Of a stretch of DNA of 64,000 nucleotides, positions 1-10,134 are shown piece by piece. This DNA is from Pseudomonas sp. PSE14 (GTDB lineage: Bacteria; Pseudomonadota; Gammaproteobacteria; Pseudomonadales; Pseudomonadaceae), in assembly GCF_029203285.1 (NCBI RefSeq), contig NZ_CP115669.1, forward strand, positions 3,658,001 to 3,722,000. Direction: 5' to 3'. Position 1 is the first letter of the stretch; each line of letters starts with the position of its first letter. The position numbers and the translations under genes are program-made. The notes beneath the pieces were generated by a model, which worked only from the letters and a program-made list of their open reading frames with translations, was not told the DNA's origin and ran no database searches.

Positions 1-206
1 TCCGGGGCGGCTGGCCGCCGCAAGAGCCCGGGCCAACTGTTCTTGTAAGTGTCGGAAACAGATGTCGGAAATCGCGTCACTATAACAAGGCAAGACCAAA
101 AGTCGATGCCGTGGTCTGTGACACAGGCCACGGCATCGGGCTCGAGTTGGCTTGCAAAACCGCCATCAAGTACTTGATCTGACGGGATCGTGCCGGAGGC
201 GACTAT
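1..206. other. Non-coding left edge with a terminator-like hairpin
   Basis: No complete gene is visible here. An 11-bp perfect stem, CGATGCCGTGG at 104-114 with CCACGGCATCG at 128-138, is followed on the minus strand by a short T-rich run. That fits an intrinsic terminator for the permease gene that ends at 207. Frame 1 reads open from base 1 to a TAA at 46-48, so a plus-strand gene may end here. Sixteen codons are too few to identify it. Confidence 0.5.
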
Positions 207-1550
207 TCAGTCGCCAACCGCCAGCGGCAACCCCTGGGCGCGGTTGCGGTACTGCCGCCAGGTGTACATCGGGATACCGGCCATGAACACCAGGAAGCCC
301 CAGAAGATCGCCTGCTCGCCGGTGCCGTACAGCGCCCACAGCGAGTAGAGGAAGCCCAGGCAACCGATCGCCAGCACCTGCGGACGCGAGCGCGGCGAGA
401 AGGACTCCGGCTTCACCGCCAGCAGTTGCAGCAGCGCCGCGGTGCAGAAGGCATAGGGCACGACGCCGGTCATGGTGCCGAGCAGGATGATGACGTTGAA
501 CACCTCCACCAGCTCGCCGTGACCGTCGACCATCACCAGCGCGGTGACCAGCAGGCCCGAGGCCAGCAGGCCGTTGGCCGGAGCGCCATTCTTGTTGAGC
601 TTGCCGAGGGACTCCGGGAACAGGCCGTCGCGGGCCGGCGCCACCGGGATCTGCCCCTGCAGCAGCACCCAGCCGTTGAGCGCGCCAAGGCAGGCGATCA
701 CCGCACCCGCCGCCACCAGGTAGTAACCCCAGTCGCCCAGCAGAATGCGCGCGGCATCGGCGAACGGCGAGGTGGACTTGGCCAGCACTTCCGGCGGCAT
801 CAGCCCCTGCACGGCGGTGATCGACAGGATGTACACCGCCGCAGCCGCCAACGTGCCGAACAGCGTGGCGCGGGGAATGGTCTTCTTCGGGTCGCGCACG
901 TCGTCCGCCGGCACGGTGGCCGACTCCAGGCCGATGAACGACCAGAGCGTCAGCGCCGCCGTGGTGGCGATGGCCTGGGCGTAGCCCATGTTCGGCAGCT
1001 CGCTGGGCGCGGGAATGGTCAGGTAATCGGGATTGAAGTGGAACCAGCCGAGAATGCCCACCAGCAGCAGCGGAATCAGCTTGAGCGCGGTGAGCAGGTT
1101 CTGCACCACCGCGAACGCGGTGATCCCGCGCAGGTTGATCAGCGTGCACAGCCAGATGGCGCCAATGGCGGTGGCGACCATCAGCAGCGGGTCGGCCAGC
1201 ACCGGGATGAACACCCGCAGGTAGCCCACCAGTGTCACGGCGATGGCCGCGTTGCCGATCCAGGCGGCCTTCCAGTAGGTCCAGGCGCACAGATAGCCGG
1301 CGAAACTGCCGAAGCCGTCGCGGGTATAGGCATAGGGACCGCCGGCCCCGGGATTCAGGCGCGCCAGCCGGGCAAAGGTGAAGGCCAGCAGGACCGCCCC
1401 GGTGGTCGACACCAGCCAGCCGAACAGGCTGAGCCCACCATACGCCGCGAGGCTCGACGGCAGCAGGAACACCCCTGAGCCGACCATGTTGCCCACCACC
1501 AGCGCGGTGCAACTCCAGAACCCCATGCTGCCCTTGTTCGCTCCCGCCAT
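207..1550 (-). CDS. APC-family amino acid/polyamine antiporter
   Basis: This is a 447-residue integral membrane protein of the amino acid-polyamine-organocation family. It has about 12 hydrophobic segments and the N-terminal family signature VVGNMVGSGVFLLP, which closely resembles AdiC/CadB/PotE antiporters. The ATG at 1550 is preferred over a GTG two codons upstream because AAGGAG lies five bases before it. A basic amino acid decarboxylase lies nearby on the same strand. By analogy with AdiA-AdiC and CadA-CadB, the pair probably exchanges the amino acid for its decarboxylation product across the inner membrane. The exact substrate (lysine/cadaverine or arginine/agmatine) cannot be read from sequence. 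A diguanylate cyclase/phosphodiesterase gene separates the two, so they may not share one transcript. Confidence 0.85.
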   Translation of the reverse strand: MAGANKGSMGFWSCTALVVGNMVGSGVFLLPSSLAAYGGLSLFGWLVSTTGAVLLAFTFARLARLNPGAGGPYAYTRDGFGSFAGYLCAWTYWKAAWIGNAAIAVTLVGYLRVFIPVLADPLLMVATAIGAIWLCTLINLRGITAFAVVQNLLTALKLIPLLLVGILGWFHFNPDYLTIPAPSELPNMGYAQAIATTAALTLWSFIGLESATVPADDVRDPKKTIPRATLFGTLAAAAVYILSITAVQGLMPPEVLAKSTSPFADAARILLGDWGYYLVAAGAVIACLGALNGWVLLQGQIPVAPARDGLFPESLGKLNKNGAPANGLLASGLLVTALVMVDGHGELVEVFNVIILLGTMTGVVPYAFCTAALLQLLAVKPESFSPRSRPQVLAIGCLGFLYSLWALYGTGEQAIFWGFLVFMAGIPMYTWRQYRNRAQGLPLAVGD

Positions 1551-1766
1551 CTGCACTCCTTAAAGTCTGCGGCTCTGTTCTATTGCTTCCAACCTGCCGT
1601 GCCGCTCATGGCGATGGCCTCCGGATTCGGACTCGAAGTTCCGATCTGCCCTACAGGGTAGACAGCACAGGGCCAAGGAGGAAACAGTTTCCGCCGCGAA
1701 TGTGCAAGCTTCGAGCGTTTTCCCGGAGCGAGATCAATCCACGCTGCGAAAATTCACCTCAGGTCG

Positions 1767-3953
1767 CTAGGCGGAGCCTGACTGGCGAGCACCGATGCCG
1801 AAGACCTGCTCGAACAGGTTGGCCGGCATCGGCTTGGCGAACAGGTAGCCCTGCCCCTCCGCACAGTGCTCGGCGCGCAGACGATCCCGCTGGGCCGACG
1901 TTTCAATGCCTTCGGCAATGGTCTCGAGGTCGAAGCTGCGGGCCATGTCGAGGATCGCCCGGATCACCGAGAGGTCCTGCTGGGATTCCAGCATGCCGAT
2001 CACGAAGGAGCGGTCGATCTTGATCCGGCTCAGCGGATAGGTTTTGAGCAGGCTCAGCGAGGCGTAGCCAGTGCCGAAGTCGTCGAAGGCGAGCCCCACG
2101 CCATGGCTGCGCAGCGTACGCAGGGTATTGAGCACCACGTCGTCGTGGTTGAGCACGATGTTCTCGGTGATCTCCAGCTCCAGCGCGTCGGCCGGCAGGC
2201 CGTGACGCTCCAGCACGTCGAGCACCTGGGAGACCAGGTTGCCCATGCGGAACTGCGCACCGAACAGGTTCACCCCGATGCGTATCTGCGGCATGCCGTT
2301 GCGGCGCCAGTAGGCGACCCGGGCGCAGGCTTCGTCGAGAATCCAGGCGCCAACGATGGCCGCCAGCGGTCCACCTTCCAGGGACGGCAGGAAGGCCGCC
2401 GGGGACAACAGTCCGCGCTGCGGGTGCTGCCAGCGAATCAGCGCTTCCGCCCCGCGCAGGGAACCGTCGCGCAGGCTCACCTGGGGCTGGTAGTACAGCA
2501 GGAATTCCCCGTTGGCCACGGCACGGTGCAATTCCATGCCATACAGGTGCCGCGCCGCCGCTTCCATCTTGAGGGCCGGAACGAAGACGAAGGCGTGGCC
2601 ACGGCCGCTGCTCTTGGCCTTGAACAGCGCCAGGTCCGCATCGCCGACCAGCTCCAGCGCTTCCTGGGCGTGCAGCGGCGCCAACGCCACACCACAACTG
2701 GCGGCCACCCGCACTTCGTGGGCATCGATGACGATGGGCTCGGCGATACGGGTAATGGCTGCCTGGGCCAGGCGCATGGCCTGCTCCGGCGAGATCAGGT
2801 TCGGTTCGAGGATGGCGAACTCGTCACCACCGATGCGCGCCACCGTGGCGCCGACGCTGGCCAATCGCTCCAGGCGCGCAGCGACCTCGCGCAGGATGCC
2901 ATCGCCCACCGCATGTCCCAGCGAGTCGTTGACGTCCTTGAAGCCATCCAGATCGATCATCAGTACCGCCGCCGGGCGCGACTGCACCAGGATGTCTTCC
3001 GTAACCCGGTAGAACCGGCCCCGGTTGGCCAGCCCGGTGAGCACGTCGACACTGGCCAACTGGCGCAGCGCCTCCTCTTCCTGATGCAACGCCGTCAGGT
3101 CCTTGAGCACCGCCTCGAACTTGAGCTTGCCCTTTTCCGTCCAGCAGAACAGCGTCAGCCCCAGGGCCAGCTCGGTGCCGTCCTGGCGCACGCCGGTGAC
3201 TTCCGCCGGCACGTCCATGCCGTCCAGCGAGGTAGCGTCGCTGGCGCGGTTGATCAGGCTACGGAACGCCGCGCGACCGCGCTCCGCCAGCAGCAGCTCG
3301 AATGCCTGCCCCGCCCCTTCATCCAGCGCGTAGCCGTAGAGATCGGCGGCCGCCTCGTTCCAGGCCACGATCTCGCCCCAGCAGTCGAACCAGACAACCG
3401 GCGTGGGCGAACTGCCGGCGTATTCCTCGAACAGCGGCCGGGTGCGCGCCGACATCACTTCGATACGGCGCAGCTCCAGGCGGTCAGCCGCCATGCGTGC
3501 CAGTTCGCGCAGGCGCTCCCGGTCGTCACCGGAGAAGTCCTCATGGGGCTGGCTGTCGATGATGCACAGGGCGCCCAGCGCATGGCCTTCCACCGACAGC
3601 AGCGGCACACCCGCGTAGAAGCGGATGCCCGAAGGCTGGGTCACCAGCGGGTTGTCGTGGAAACGCTCGTCAGTGCGGGCATCGGGCACCACCATCACCT
3701 CGTTCTGGGTAATGGCGTGGGCGCAGAAGGACACGTCGCGCCCCATGTCCACCTCGCCGATGCCCGTGGCCGCGGCAAAGAACACGTGATCGCTGCCGAT
3801 CATGTTCACTGCGGCCACCGGCATGCCGAACATGCGCACGGCAATCTGCACCACCGGGTCCAGGCTGGGCAGCAGGGCTTCATCGTCGAACCCGTAGTCG
3901 GAAAGTGCGCTCAGGCGTTCGCTTTCGTTCGGCAGTGCCGAGGGACAGCGCAT
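1767..3953 (-). CDS. GAF-PAS-GGDEF-EAL cyclic-di-GMP signalling protein
   Basis: This 728-residue cytoplasmic protein has an N-terminal GAF domain (about 20-165), a PAS domain (about 180-310), a GGDEF domain with the intact motif near residue 374, and a C-terminal EAL domain starting near residue 500. The EAL domain keeps EALIRW, the Asn in GVNLFG, ELEITEN, the DDFGTG metal ligands, the Lys in KIDRSF and EGQGYLF, so phosphodiesterase activity is likely. No RxxD inhibitory site precedes GGDEF, so synthesis of c-di-GMP would lack that feedback if the cyclase is active. The start at 3953 is chosen because GGGAGG lies seven bases upstream; a longer frame to 4088 would run back into the decarboxylase gene. 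No transmembrane segment is seen. The ligand of the GAF and PAS domains is unknown. Confidence 0.9.
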   Translation of the reverse strand: MRCPSALPNESERLSALSDYGFDDEALLPSLDPVVQIAVRMFGMPVAAVNMIGSDHVFFAAATGIGEVDMGRDVSFCAHAITQNEVMVVPDARTDERFHDNPLVTQPSGIRFYAGVPLLSVEGHALGALCIIDSQPHEDFSGDDRERLRELARMAADRLELRRIEVMSARTRPLFEEYAGSSPTPVVWFDCWGEIVAWNEAAADLYGYALDEGAGQAFELLLAERGRAAFRSLINRASDATSLDGMDVPAEVTGVRQDGTELALGLTLFCWTEKGKLKFEAVLKDLTALHQEEEALRQLASVDVLTGLANRGRFYRVTEDILVQSRPAAVLMIDLDGFKDVNDSLGHAVGDGILREVAARLERLASVGATVARIGGDEFAILEPNLISPEQAMRLAQAAITRIAEPIVIDAHEVRVAASCGVALAPLHAQEALELVGDADLALFKAKSSGRGHAFVFVPALKMEAAARHLYGMELHRAVANGEFLLYYQPQVSLRDGSLRGAEALIRWQHPQRGLLSPAAFLPSLEGGPLAAIVGAWILDEACARVAYWRRNGMPQIRIGVNLFGAQFRMGNLVSQVLDVLERHGLPADALELEITENIVLNHDDVVLNTLRTLRSHGVGLAFDDFGTGYASLSLLKTYPLSRIKIDRSFVIGMLESQQDLSVIRAILDMARSFDLETIAEGIETSAQRDRLRAEHCAEGQGYLFAKPMPANLFEQVFGIGARQSGSA

Positions 3954-4027
3954 GGGGAAACCTCCCTTTTTCCTCGTTTCTCCCTGTACCGATCCCGACA
4001 AGAATAGTTGGTCTTTTGAAAAGCGGC

Positions 4028-4048
4028 GGGCCCCGCGCGTCAGGGCCC
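4028..4048 (-). terminator. Hairpin after the decarboxylase gene
   Basis: Two GGGCCC blocks (4028-4033 and 4043-4048) can pair across a nine-base loop. On the minus strand the stem is followed within about ten bases by TTTT. It lies six bases past the decarboxylase stop codon. Confidence 0.45.
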
Positions 4049-4053
4049 TCCCG

Positions 4054-6306
4054 TCACTTGCAGCACTCCACGGTGTAGCGCCGCTCACCGTTCACCTCGT
4101 GGACCTGCAGGCCGTGCACGTCCGAGTCGAAGCCGGGGAAATTACGCTCGAAGCTCTGCGCGAAGGCCAGGTAGTCTAGGATCGAGCGGGTGGACTCGGT
4201 GAACCGCTCGCCCGGCATGATCAGCGGGATACCCGGCGGATAAGGCACCAGCATCACCGCCGCGATACGCCCCAGCAACTGATCGATGGGCACCGCCTCC
4301 ACTTCCCCGCGCACCAGCTGCGCGTAGGCATCGGCCGGGCGCATGGCGATTTCCGGCAGCACGGTGTACATGCGTTTCATCGCCTTGGCGGTGGCGTGGT
4401 CGCGGTAGCAGTGGTGGAGCTCGTCGCACAGATCGCGCAAGCCCATGCCGGCATAGCGCGCCCCGCCTGCCTGGGCGACGCTGGGCAGTGCATCGGCCAG
4501 CGGCTGGTTGGCGTCGTAGCTGCGCTTGAACTCCAGCAACTCGGTCACCAGGGTGCTCCACTTGCCCTTGGTCACGCCCATGGAGAACAGCACCAGGAAG
4601 GAGTACAGGCCGGTCTTCTCCACCACCAGCCCGCGCTCCCAGAGGAAGCGACTGACCACCGCAGCGGGAATACCCCGCGCGTCCAGCCGCCCGCCGGCGG
4701 TGAGGCCGGGCGTGGCCAGGGTGACCTTGATCGGATCGAGCAGTACGTAGTCCTCGACCGCGTCGCCGAAGCCATGCCAGTCGGCATTGGGCTCCAGCAC
4801 CCAGTCGCGGGTCCTCACCTCGTCGGTGCCCTCCACGCCCGGCGGCTGCCAGACACAGAACCACCAGTCGTCCTCGGCAAGGTTCTGCTGCACGTTGGCC
4901 AGGGCGCGGCGGAAGCTCAGCGCCTCGTCGAAGGTTTCCTGGATCAGCGAGCTCCCCGCCGGGCCTTCCATCATCGCCGAGGCCACATCCAGCGAGGCGA
5001 TGATGCCGTACTGCGGCGAGGTGGAGATGTGCATCATGAAGGCTTCGTTGAAGCGCGCCCGGTCAAAGCGCCGAGCGCCGCCGTCCTGCACGTGGATCAT
5101 CGAGGCCTGGCTGAAGGCGGCGAGCATCTTGTGGGTGGAATGGGTGGTGAATACCAGCGGGCCGCTGTCCTGGCGGCTCGTCCCCATGCCGTAGCGTCCA
5201 TCGTAGAAATCATGGAAGGCCGCATAGGCGTACCAGGCTTCGTCGAAATGCAGCACCTCGACACTGTCCCCCAGCGCCTGCTTGATCATCTCGGCGTTGT
5301 AGCAGAGGCCGTCGTAGGTGGAGTTGGTCACCACCGCCAGCCGGACCTTGGGTTCGCGCCCCCGCGCCAGCGGGCTGGCGGCGATCTTCGCGGCAATCGA
5401 CTCGCGGCTGAACTCGGACAGCGGGATCGGCCCGATGATGCCCAGTTCATTGCGTTCCGGCATCAGGTAGAGCGGAATCGCGCCGGTCATGATGATCGCG
5501 TGCAGGATCGACTTGTGGCAGTTGCGATCCACCAGCACCAGGTCGTCGCGGCAAACCATGGAGTGCCAGACGATCTTGTTCGCCGTCGAGGTGCCATTGA
5601 TCACGAAGAAGGTGTGGTCGGCGCCGAAATTGCGCGCCGCACGGGCCTCCGCCTCGGCCAGAGGGCCGGTGTGGTCGAGCAGCGAGCCGAGCTCCGGCAC
5701 CGAGACCGAGAGGTCCGAGCGCAGGGTGTTCTCCCCGAAGAACTGGTGGAACGCCTGCCCCACCGGGCTCTTGCGATAGGCCACGCCACCGCCGTGGCCG
5801 GGCGTGTGCCAGGAATAGTTGGACTGCGCGGTATGCTCCACCAGGGCACGGAAGAACGGCGGCAACAGGCCTTCCAGGTACTTGCGCGCGGCGCGGCTGA
5901 CCTGGCGGGCGAGGAAGGGCACGGTGTCTTCGAACAGGTAGAGGATGCCGCGAAGCTGGTGCAGGTCGGCCATGGACTCGGCCGGCGCGTTCTCGATGGT
6001 CATCTGCTCGCCGAGGGCGAAGATCGGCAGTTGCGGCGCCCTCACCCGCGCCATGCGGATCAGCTCCACCACATCCTGCAACAAGCGCTGGTTCTCCCCC
6101 GCCCCCTCGGCGGCAACCAGAATGCAGGCCAACCCATGGTGGGTCGAGGCGACGATGCGTCCCTCGGCGGAGCTGGCGGTAGAAAGAATGGTGAAGCCGT
6201 CCTGCTCCAGCTCGCGGGCGATGTCGCGGACGCGATCGCCGGCGACGGTGTCGGCCTTGATGTCGCGGTGAACGATGAGGATGGGGAACTTGAGGTCTTT
6301 ATACAT
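4054..6306 (-). CDS. ldcA: Lysine/arginine/ornithine decarboxylase (PLP-dependent)
   Basis: This 750-residue, fold-type I PLP enzyme removes the carboxyl group of a basic amino acid. It has an N-terminal receiver-like wing domain (about 1-130), the large PLP domain with HTPGHGGG near residue 170, the cofactor aspartate in HFDEAWYA, the Schiff-base lysine in THSTHKM near residue 391, and a C-terminal domain ending in TVECCK. Length and sequence closely match the P. aeruginosa enzyme encoded beside mltD-dnaQ, which decarboxylates lysine and is annotated LdcA. The symbol is given on that basis. A permease of the exchanger family lies downstream. The upstream gap carries a hexamer repeat tract and other palindromes. 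Substrate preference among lysine, arginine and ornithine is inferred, not read from sequence. Confidence 0.88.
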   Translation of the reverse strand: MYKDLKFPILIVHRDIKADTVAGDRVRDIARELEQDGFTILSTASSAEGRIVASTHHGLACILVAAEGAGENQRLLQDVVELIRMARVRAPQLPIFALGEQMTIENAPAESMADLHQLRGILYLFEDTVPFLARQVSRAARKYLEGLLPPFFRALVEHTAQSNYSWHTPGHGGGVAYRKSPVGQAFHQFFGENTLRSDLSVSVPELGSLLDHTGPLAEAEARAARNFGADHTFFVINGTSTANKIVWHSMVCRDDLVLVDRNCHKSILHAIIMTGAIPLYLMPERNELGIIGPIPLSEFSRESIAAKIAASPLARGREPKVRLAVVTNSTYDGLCYNAEMIKQALGDSVEVLHFDEAWYAYAAFHDFYDGRYGMGTSRQDSGPLVFTTHSTHKMLAAFSQASMIHVQDGGARRFDRARFNEAFMMHISTSPQYGIIASLDVASAMMEGPAGSSLIQETFDEALSFRRALANVQQNLAEDDWWFCVWQPPGVEGTDEVRTRDWVLEPNADWHGFGDAVEDYVLLDPIKVTLATPGLTAGGRLDARGIPAAVVSRFLWERGLVVEKTGLYSFLVLFSMGVTKGKWSTLVTELLEFKRSYDANQPLADALPSVAQAGGARYAGMGLRDLCDELHHCYRDHATAKAMKRMYTVLPEIAMRPADAYAQLVRGEVEAVPIDQLLGRIAAVMLVPYPPGIPLIMPGERFTESTRSILDYLAFAQSFERNFPGFDSDVHGLQVHEVNGERRYTVECCK

Positions 6307-6436
6307 TGTGAGCCCCTGAGGCGGACGCTCTGCTGGCGTCGATCCTCACTAGAGTATGGACTCACGAAATGTAGGGGAATGCGGTCGGCTGACGGCTGTA
6401 ATAAAACGTCGCGTGGGTGACAGGTGCAGCCCGTTA

Positions 6437-6976
<540 letters not shown>

Positions 6977-6977
6977 A

Positions 6978-7002
6978 AAAAGGCCCCTGTCAGGGGCCTT
7001 TT
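6978..7002 (-). terminator. dnaQ intrinsic terminator
   Basis: The stem AAAAGGCCCCTG (6978-6989) pairs with CAGGGGCCTTTT (6991-7002). On the minus strand it is followed by a T-rich run. It lies 19 bases past the dnaQ stop. Confidence 0.8.
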
Positions 7003-7020
7003 CTCATGCAACGCGAAGGA

Positions 7021-7758
7021 TCACTCCTTCGGCGCTTCCATCTGTACCCACAGCGGCGGAGCGCCGGCGGACTTCTCGATCACCGCCAGGCGTGCAATAT
7101 GGGCCTCCAGCTCTGCGTCGGTCGCCCGGATCACCCGGGTCAGGCCGCGCTCGGCCGCCAGACGACGAATCGCCGTAGCCGTGGCGCGACCACTGCCGTC
7201 CCCCTCTGCACCATTGCCGGCCAGCGACAGGCTGGTCTGCCCACCGGTCATCGCCAGGTAGACGTCGGCAAGGATCTCGGCGTCAAGCAGTGCGCCGTGC
7301 AGGTCGCGGCCGGAGTTGTCGACACCGTAGCGCTTGCACAGGGCGTCGAGGTTGTTGCGCTGGCCCGGATGGCGCTCACGGGCCATCAGCAGGGTGTCGA
7401 GAATCGAACAGTAGTCGGCGACTTCCGCACGCTCGGACTGCCCCAGCAGGGCGAATTCGTTGTTGATGAAGCCAACGTCGAACGCCGCGTTGTGGATGAT
7501 CAGTTGCGCGCCGTTGATGAATTCGAAGAAGTCGTCGGCCACTTCGCGGAAGCGCGGCTTGTCCTTCAGGTATTCGTTGGTGATGCCGTGTACCGCGATG
7601 GCGCCTTCGTCCACTTCGCGGTCGGGCTGCAGGTAGACGTGGAAATGCCGGCCAGTGAGGCGGCGGCCTTCGAGCTCGACGCAACCGATCTCGATGATCC
7701 GGTGACCGTCGGTGACCGGCATACCGGTCGTTTCAGTATCGAGTACGACGCTGCGCAT
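7021..7758 (-). CDS. dnaQ: DNA polymerase III epsilon subunit
   Basis: This 245-residue protein is the 3'-5' proofreading exonuclease of the replicative polymerase core. The DEDDh motifs are visible: DTETTG near the N-terminus (ExoI), HNAAFDVGF (ExoII) and the H-x4-D of HGALLDAEI (ExoIII). A basic and hydrophobic C-terminal tail would contact the alpha subunit. The start at 7758 gives the family length; extension to 7869 would run into the repeat element upstream. In enteric bacteria dnaQ is divergent from rnhA. Here, as in other pseudomonads, both lie on the same strand, and a MITE-like element fills the 214-bp gap between them. Confidence 0.95.
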   Translation of the reverse strand: MRSVVLDTETTGMPVTDGHRIIEIGCVELEGRRLTGRHFHVYLQPDREVDEGAIAVHGITNEYLKDKPRFREVADDFFEFINGAQLIIHNAAFDVGFINNEFALLGQSERAEVADYCSILDTLLMARERHPGQRNNLDALCKRYGVDNSGRDLHGALLDAEILADVYLAMTGGQTSLSLAGNGAEGDGSGRATATAIRRLAAERGLTRVIRATDAELEAHIARLAVIEKSAGAPPLWVQMEAPKE

Positions 7759-7831
7759 TCTGTGAGAAACCTTCTTTGCGGAGATGGCCCGAAACACTCC
7801 GGGCGACCTTGATCTTGATACCTGGATACCT

Positions 7832-7973
7832 AGAATCTGTTTACGATCTTGCGAGCTAGAGCAGAACAAGGCAAAAACAGGCGAGGAAGCGGAGTTTACG
7901 AGCTGTAAATGAGCATTCCGAGCCTGTTTTTAACGCAGTTCTGCCGACGCGCAGCAGATCGTAAACAGGTTCT
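7832..7973. mobile_element. MITE-like element with 18-bp terminal inverted repeats
   Basis: This 142-bp element has terminal repeats AGAATCTGTTTACGATCT (7832-7849) and the complement of AGAACCTGTTTACGATCT (7956-7973), with one mismatch. Internal arms also pair: GCAGAAC (7861-7867) with GTTCTGC (7938-7944), and AAAAACAGGC (7873-7882) with GCCTGTTTTT (7922-7931). The whole unit therefore folds as one long hairpin. It encodes nothing. Its right end touches the rnhA stop codon. TAG trinucleotides at both ends could be a target duplication. Confidence 0.7.
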
Positions 7974-8416
7974 TAGCGCGGCAGTTCGCTCACCCCACGG
8001 TTGGCGAGCATGTCGGCGCGCTCGTTGCCGGGGTGGCCGGTATGGCCGCGCACCCAGCGCCACTCGACATTATGCCGGTTCACCTGCTCGTCCAGCGCCT
8101 GCCACAGGTCGGCGTTCTTCACCGGCTGCTTGGCGGCGGTCTTCCAGCCGCGCTTCTTCCAGTTGGCCATCCACTCGGTGATGCCCTGCATGACGTACTG
8201 CGAGTCGGTGACGATGCGCACATCGCAATGCCGCTTGAGGGCGGCCAGGGCCATGATGGCGGCCATCAGTTCCATGCGGTTATTGGTGGTTTCCGGCTCG
8301 CCGCCCCACAGCTCGCGCTCGGCGCCCTTGTAGAACAGCACGGCGCCCCAACCTCCCGGACCCGGGTTACCCTTGCAGGCGCCGTCGGTGTAGATCTCGA
8401 CTTTCTCTTCGCTCAT
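7973..8416 (-). CDS. rnhA: Ribonuclease HI
   Basis: This 147-residue enzyme cleaves the RNA strand of RNA-DNA hybrids, removing primers and R-loops. All catalytic carboxylates are present: Asp in YTDGACKGN, Glu in NRMEL, Asp in VTDSQYV and Asp in ERADMLAN. The active-site His lies in RGHTGHPGN. The length is that of the E. coli enzyme. The ATG at 8416 was chosen because [12 protein letters not shown] starts where the family starts. It lies 11 bases after the methyltransferase stop, so the two are probably co-transcribed. The TAA stop overlaps the first base of a MITE-like repeat, so that insertion sits exactly at the gene end. Confidence 0.95.
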   Translation of the reverse strand: MSEEKVEIYTDGACKGNPGPGGWGAVLFYKGAERELWGGEPETTNNRMELMAAIMALAALKRHCDVRIVTDSQYVMQGITEWMANWKKRGWKTAAKQPVKNADLWQALDEQVNRHNVEWRWVRGHTGHPGNERADMLANRGVSELPR

Positions 8417-8427
8417 ATCGCTCGTGT

Positions 8428-9189
8428 TCAGGACTCGGAATCGCGGCGGCTGACCTTGGCCACCGGCAGCGGCACCAGTTGCCCGCGTGGCTCGCGGCGA
8501 GGTTGGCGCAGGGGTCTCAAACCGACCACCAGCTTGCGCGCCACCAATAGATAGAAGCCGGCGCCAGAGCCCTGCAGGACGGGGCCCCAGGTCTCCATGC
8601 GGGCCAAGCGGCCCTGCCATTTCGCCGATGCAAGCGGCGGACGATAACACCCGAAGCGGCGTTTCTCCAGCGCGAATCCCAGCAGGTTGAGCCAGTCGCA
8701 GACCCGCGTTGGCGAGATGCAGCGGGCACGGCGCAAGGCATCGCGGGCGAAGTAGTGGCGGATGCCCCAGGCGCTCCAGGGATTGACCCCGACCACCAGC
8801 AGGTGCCCGCCCGGTCGTACGCTGCGCGCGGCTTCGCGCAGCAGCCGGTGCGGCGACAGGCAGAAGTCCAGGCCATGCTGCAGCAGCACCACGTCGGCGG
8901 CATGTTCGCCCAACGGCCAGGCCGCCTCGTCACAGGCGATCTCCACCCCCGGCAGCGGCGGCCCCAGCCGCACGCCACGCTGGATGTTGCCGGTGCTGGC
9001 CGGCAACTCGGCGTGCGGGCCGTAATGCACCAGGTAACCACCGAAATAGCGTTCCAGCTCGTCGGTCAGCAGTTGCTGCTCTTCGGCGAGCATCATTCCG
9101 CCGATCGGACCGGCCAGCCAGTCACGCGCCTGGGCGATCAGCTCCAGCCAGTCGGCATCGGCCTGGGCGAAGGGTTCGGGTTCGATCAT
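8428..9189 (-). CDS. SAM-dependent methyltransferase (YafS-like)
   Basis: This 253-residue protein belongs to the class I methyltransferase group. The usual N-terminal glycine motif is weak. The later core is clear: [27 protein letters not shown] is the acidic and helical part, followed by [10 protein letters not shown], the beta strand typical of Methyltransf_11 proteins. E. coli yafS occupies the same position beside gloB, rnhA and dnaQ, so this is most likely its counterpart. The substrate is unknown. The ATG at 9189 follows a GGGGGT stretch. An 86-bp gap separates it from divergent gloB and should hold both promoters. Confidence 0.75.
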   Translation of the reverse strand: MIEPEPFAQADADWLELIAQARDWLAGPIGGMMLAEEQQLLTDELERYFGGYLVHYGPHAELPASTGNIQRGVRLGPPLPGVEIACDEAAWPLGEHAADVVLLQHGLDFCLSPHRLLREAARSVRPGGHLLVVGVNPWSAWGIRHYFARDALRRARCISPTRVCDWLNLLGFALEKRRFGCYRPPLASAKWQGRLARMETWGPVLQGSGAGFYLLVARKLVVGLRPLRQPRREPRGQLVPLPVAKVSRRDSES

Positions 9190-9275
9190 CACTACCCCCT
9201 GTGGGAGTGCGCGACACAAAAGTGCGTATCCGCACTACTATGCGCCAATGCCCACTACTTAGCGACTTTCCGGCC

Positions 9276-10055
9276 ATGATACAGATAGACGCGCTACCCG
9301 CCTTTTCCGACAACTACCTCTGGCTGTTGCAGGATGTAACCCGCCGCCAGTGCGCGGTGGTCGACCCGGGCGACGCCGGCCCGGTACTGGCCTGGCTGGA
9401 CACCCACCCCGGCTGGACCCTGACCGACATCCTGGTCACCCACCACCACGCCGACCACGTCGGCGGCGTCGCCGAGCTCAAGGCCAGGACTGGCGCCCGC
9501 GTGCTCGGCCCGGCCAGCGAGAAGATCCCCGCGCGCGACGAAGCGCTCAAGGACGGCGACCGCGTCGAAGTGCTCGGCCTCAGCTTCGAAGTCATCCATG
9601 TTCCCGGCCACACGCTCGGCCATATCGCTTACTTCAATCAGGACCACGAGCCGCCGCTGCTGTTCTGTGGCGACACCCTGTTCGCCGCCGGCTGCGGCCG
9701 CCTGTTCGAAGGTACCCCGGCGCAGATGCACACCTCGCTGAGCCGCCTGGCCGCGCTGCCGGGTCAGACCCAGGTCTACTGCACCCACGAATACACCCTG
9801 AGCAACCTGCGCTTCGCCTGTGCGGTGGAGCCGGAGAATCCCGAGGTCCGCGAGCGCTTCGAAGAGGTCAGCCACTGGCGCGAGCAGGGGAAGATCAGCC
9901 TGCCCTCCTCCATTGCCCTGGAACGGGCGACGAATCCCTTCCTTCGTGTGTCGGAAACATCCGTTAAGAAAATCGCCGACGAGCGGAATGGCCAGGAAAT
10001 CCGCACGCCGGACGAGGTCTTTGCGACCCTTCGCCGCTGGAAGGACCAGTTCTGA
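9276..10055 (+). CDS. gloB: Hydroxyacylglutathione hydrolase (glyoxalase II)
   Basis: This 259-residue metallo-beta-lactamase-fold enzyme hydrolyses S-D-lactoylglutathione to D-lactate and glutathione, the last step of methylglyoxal detoxification. The dinuclear metal motif [10 protein letters not shown] is intact. The further ligands are in [16 protein letters not shown] and CTHEYT. The C-terminal substrate-binding region (from about residue 170) is full length. The ATG at 9276 fits the conserved family start [14 protein letters not shown]. The gene is divergent from the methyltransferase, as in the enteric gloB-yafS arrangement. Confidence 0.95.
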   Translation: MIQIDALPAFSDNYLWLLQDVTRRQCAVVDPGDAGPVLAWLDTHPGWTLTDILVTHHHADHVGGVAELKARTGARVLGPASEKIPARDEALKDGDRVEVLGLSFEVIHVPGHTLGHIAYFNQDHEPPLLFCGDTLFAAGCGRLFEGTPAQMHTSLSRLAALPGQTQVYCTHEYTLSNLRFACAVEPENPEVRERFEEVSHWREQGKISLPSSIALERATNPFLRVSETSVKKIADERNGQEIRTPDEVFATLRRWKDQF

Positions 10056-10134
10056 GGGGTGGCGAAATCTTGACCAGGGCAACCACGGTTCCTAGAATCC
10101 CCGAAATTTTTGCCCCGGACATAGTCATCAGCCA

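Noticed and set aside
4396-6420. A 674-codon plus-strand frame
   Set aside because: It is antisense to the decarboxylase gene and typical of high-GC shadow frames. Low-complexity His/Arg/Gln content and no domain.
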